Source of the DNA: Microglena sp. YARC
Lineage: Eukaryota > Chlorophyta > Chlorophyceae > Chlamydomonadales > Chlamydomonadaceae
Assembly: GCA_022414725.1 (NCBI GenBank)
Contig: CM039463.1
Location: 22,701,511-22,765,510, forward strand
Direction of reading: 5' to 3'
DNA length: 64,000 nucleotides
Position numbers and translations under genes: made by a program. The notes beneath the pieces were generated by a model, which searched no databases, was not told where the DNA came from, and saw only the letters and a list, made by a program, of their open reading frames with translations. Within the stretch, counting starts at the first letter, position 1. Each line of letters opens with the position of its first letter. Below are positions 62,350 through 64,000 of this stretch, in pieces.

Positions 62350-62450
62350 CTAGGTCAGTGTGTGACAGTCCAGGGGTAAGCCAAATAGGCTGACAGACTT
62401 GCCAAACCGTGACAAGAAGTGCTGAAAGAAAAAGCGTTGAAAAAGCTGAG
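62350..62450 (+). repeat. Dispersed repeat R1 copy inside the Harbinger element
   Basis: GACAGTCCAGGGGTAAGCCA, AATAGGCTGACAGACTTGCC, GAAAGAAAAAGCGTTGAAAA. Diverged at the right end. Confidence 0.75.
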
Positions 62451-62749
62451 TAGGCAGTTGCTTGACAGCACACACCTAATGATCATGTGCAAGCCCAATA
62501 GGCTGAAGAGACATCCCCAATAGCGAGAGAGAGTTGGATGATTTCGTATTTTTATACAATTTATGTAACATGTTCCTTCTCATTTGCAGCTATTTGGGCC
62601 ATATCTCAACACAATATCAGCTTGCGACTGTGCCGCACCCTCTGAAAAATTTGAAGACTAGAAGCAACAATGATTAAGAATTGGATAAGAAAAGGTATGA
62701 GTGAAACAACTAAGATACGGAAAAGATAACAACAGAAAACAATATAAAG

Positions 62750-62976
62750 TTCCAGAAAAAAATCCGGACCAAAAGCAAAATCGAGGCAAATACCCCCCCC
62801 CCCCCCCCCCCCCCCCCCCCCGATTTTGCTTTTGCTCGATTTAGCTTTTGCTTTTGGTCCGATTTTGGTCCTGACCAATATCGATTCTGGTCAATGTTGT
62901 AGCGTGACCACTAAGATTTTGGTGATCGGCAAAATCGACCAAAATCGGACGGACTAAGAGCAGTGTGACCTACCCC
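62750..62976 (-). repeat. Harbinger right terminal and subterminal repeat
   Basis: Mirror of the left end: GACCAAAAGCAAAATCGAGG, poly(C), GCTTTTGGTCCGATTTTGGT, then the TIR. TAA follows. Confidence 0.85.
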
Positions 62977-63063
62977 TAAATCATCTCACAACCTACTATC
63001 GCCCTACTTTATAAGATGAGACTAGCATGCTAGCATTGAGCCCGCACCGACGGGAAGACCCCC

Positions 63064-63623
63064 GTGCCCGCACGGCAACTTGTGGAGTACAGAAACGTCC
63101 ATTTTAACTTCGCCAGCGTGTCACTCTTATCCACTCGCCGCATGCAAAATCACGAGAAGAGGGTGAAAACTGGTATCGGGAGGAGAGGTTTCTGACTGCG
63201 ATGCTGATGCTCGAAATGAATTCTGTCTGAATGAAGTATTGGCCTAGGATGCTTGTAAGGCCATGGGCTTCAAATATAACCAAACTTTTTCTCAGCGAGT
63301 TAGATCGAGTTCATTTAGTGCGGTGTCGATTCCAACTCACACATTGACGGAATCGACACCTAGGTCCGCGAGCTCCTGCGGTTCCGATCGTCCACCCCTT
63401 TCAAATCTACGAATGGGAGGTATAAGCTCTAATACTGGGCCAATGATCCTGCTATCTAGCGACCTGAACAGTTTCGCATGCGGCTCATAATTTTGATCGC
63501 CCGGAAACTGAGGGCCACAAATAGGGTTTTTTGCCGCTGACATTGCGCTGACGCCCATTCCAGGCCAAATCCCTTGTACCTAATTCAGTACAGCTTTAGT
63601 ACTCCACAAGTTGCCGTGTGCCC
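63064..63623. repeat. Inverted-repeat-bounded segment
   Basis: Left arm GTGCCCGCACGGCAACTTGT...GGAGTAC and right arm GTACTCCACAAGTTGCCGTG. Inside is a 12-bp stem GGTGTCGATTCC / GGAATCGACACC at about 63,322-63,361. No transposase recognised; target duplication not resolved. Confidence 0.7.
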
Positions 63624-64000
63624 GTGGCCACCTGGGCGACAGGTCAGCAAGATATGAAACCAAAAGCGGCTAACCCCCCCTGCGTCAAGTAAACCCAGCA
63701 TTACTCTTCCTAGACATTGTCGTCAGCAGGGGGTTGACAGGTCATGACCAGAAGACTACAGGTCATCGTTTGCAATACAATCGTCAAAGCGCCTGTTCGT
63801 ACCCCTTTGGGACGTTGCATCTAAGAAGCGTAATTCTTTCTCGAAGGCATATCGCTTGATTCGCTGGCTATTTCGCAGTTTCGCAGGCTTCAGATTGAAC
63901 TTTCTACCTTTCTATGGAGACCCACAAAATACAAATGCTAGACGTAAGTCGCGCAACCATAATTTCGGGGGGTCTACTCCCACCACTAGCCCAAAGCGCA
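63624..64000. other. Right edge, nothing recognised
   Basis: Begins with the dispersed repeat shared with 60,235-60,345, then sequence without a supportable gene. Confidence 0.4.

Larger units (their letters stand above)
60353..62976. mobile_element. Harbinger (PIF) DNA transposon, degenerate
   Basis: Ends are inverted repeats starting GGGGTAGGTCACACTGCTCT, identical for 21 bp. Flanking TAA at 60,350-60,352 and 62,977-62,979 is the 3-bp TWA duplication typical of this superfamily. Subterminal blocks on both sides repeat TTTTGGTCGATTT and GACCAAAATCGGACC. The interior holds a truncated DDE transposase (+) and a Glu/Arg-rich frame on the - strand resembling the partner ORF position. Poly(C) at about 62,793-62,821 and an R1 copy have since inserted or expanded. 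Confidence 0.9.

Noticed and set aside
1..64000. tRNA or rRNA genes
   Set aside because: No cloverleaf with convincing A and B boxes or rRNA core words was recognised by eye; a tRNAscan or covariance-model search would be decisive.

Overview
This window looks like nuclear DNA of a eukaryotic alga, most likely of the green lineage. The evidence is spliceosomal GT-AG introns, a plastid-type Rieske oxygenase of the pheophorbide a oxygenase (PAO/TIC55/PTC52) family with an N-terminal transit-like extension, and Copia, LINE, hAT-type and Harbinger elements. Minisatellites and long poly(C)/poly(G) runs are very abundant. No bacterial operon, rRNA, tRNA or CRISPR array was recognised. The species is inferred only loosely; a repeat-rich prasinophyte-type genome would fit.

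Layout. (1) 1.7-7.7 kb, + strand: a four-exon gene (gene A) for a small secreted, cysteine-rich protein I do not recognise; its third intron holds a 2.3 kb, 74-bp-period minisatellite. (2) 8.9-15.7 kb, - strand: a multi-exon gene of unknown function (gene C). Five exons join with consistent phases, but the 3' end is damaged or mis-modelled. (3) 17.3-19.9 kb, - strand: a 5'-truncated Copia retrotransposon with a lost catalytic Asp and an in-frame stop. (4) 20.2-30.9 kb: a second, decayed copy of gene A (gene B) from a segmental duplication. A roughly 6.8 kb broken LINE sits in its intron and two small hAT-type MITEs sit in flanking or intronic sequence. (5) 30.7-35.3 kb: mostly repeats plus a LINE 3' fragment. 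(6) 35.3-57.2 kb, - strand: an 11-exon PAO-like gene whose 1,866-nt coding sequence is spread over 21 kb. (7) 57.2-60.3 kb: little that can be supported. (8) 60.35-62.98 kb: a Harbinger DNA transposon with matching terminal inverted repeats and a TAA target duplication. (9) 63.06-63.62 kb: an inverted-repeat-bounded segment.

The most striking observation is inside the PAO-like gene. The main open reading frame is intact through all 11 exons (621 codons plus stop; every phase checks). Yet almost every exon is flanked by tandem arrays of decayed copies of its own end, and the copied units straddle the splice junction. Examples are 11 extra copies of the CxxC exon, 7 of the last exon's acceptor end, 7 of the exon 9 acceptor end and at least 5 of the exon 6 donor end. 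The pattern fits intron growth, and perhaps intron gain, by repeated local duplication across exon-intron borders.

Coordinates of exons were set by hand from splice motifs, reading phase and family motifs. No transcript data or database search was available.
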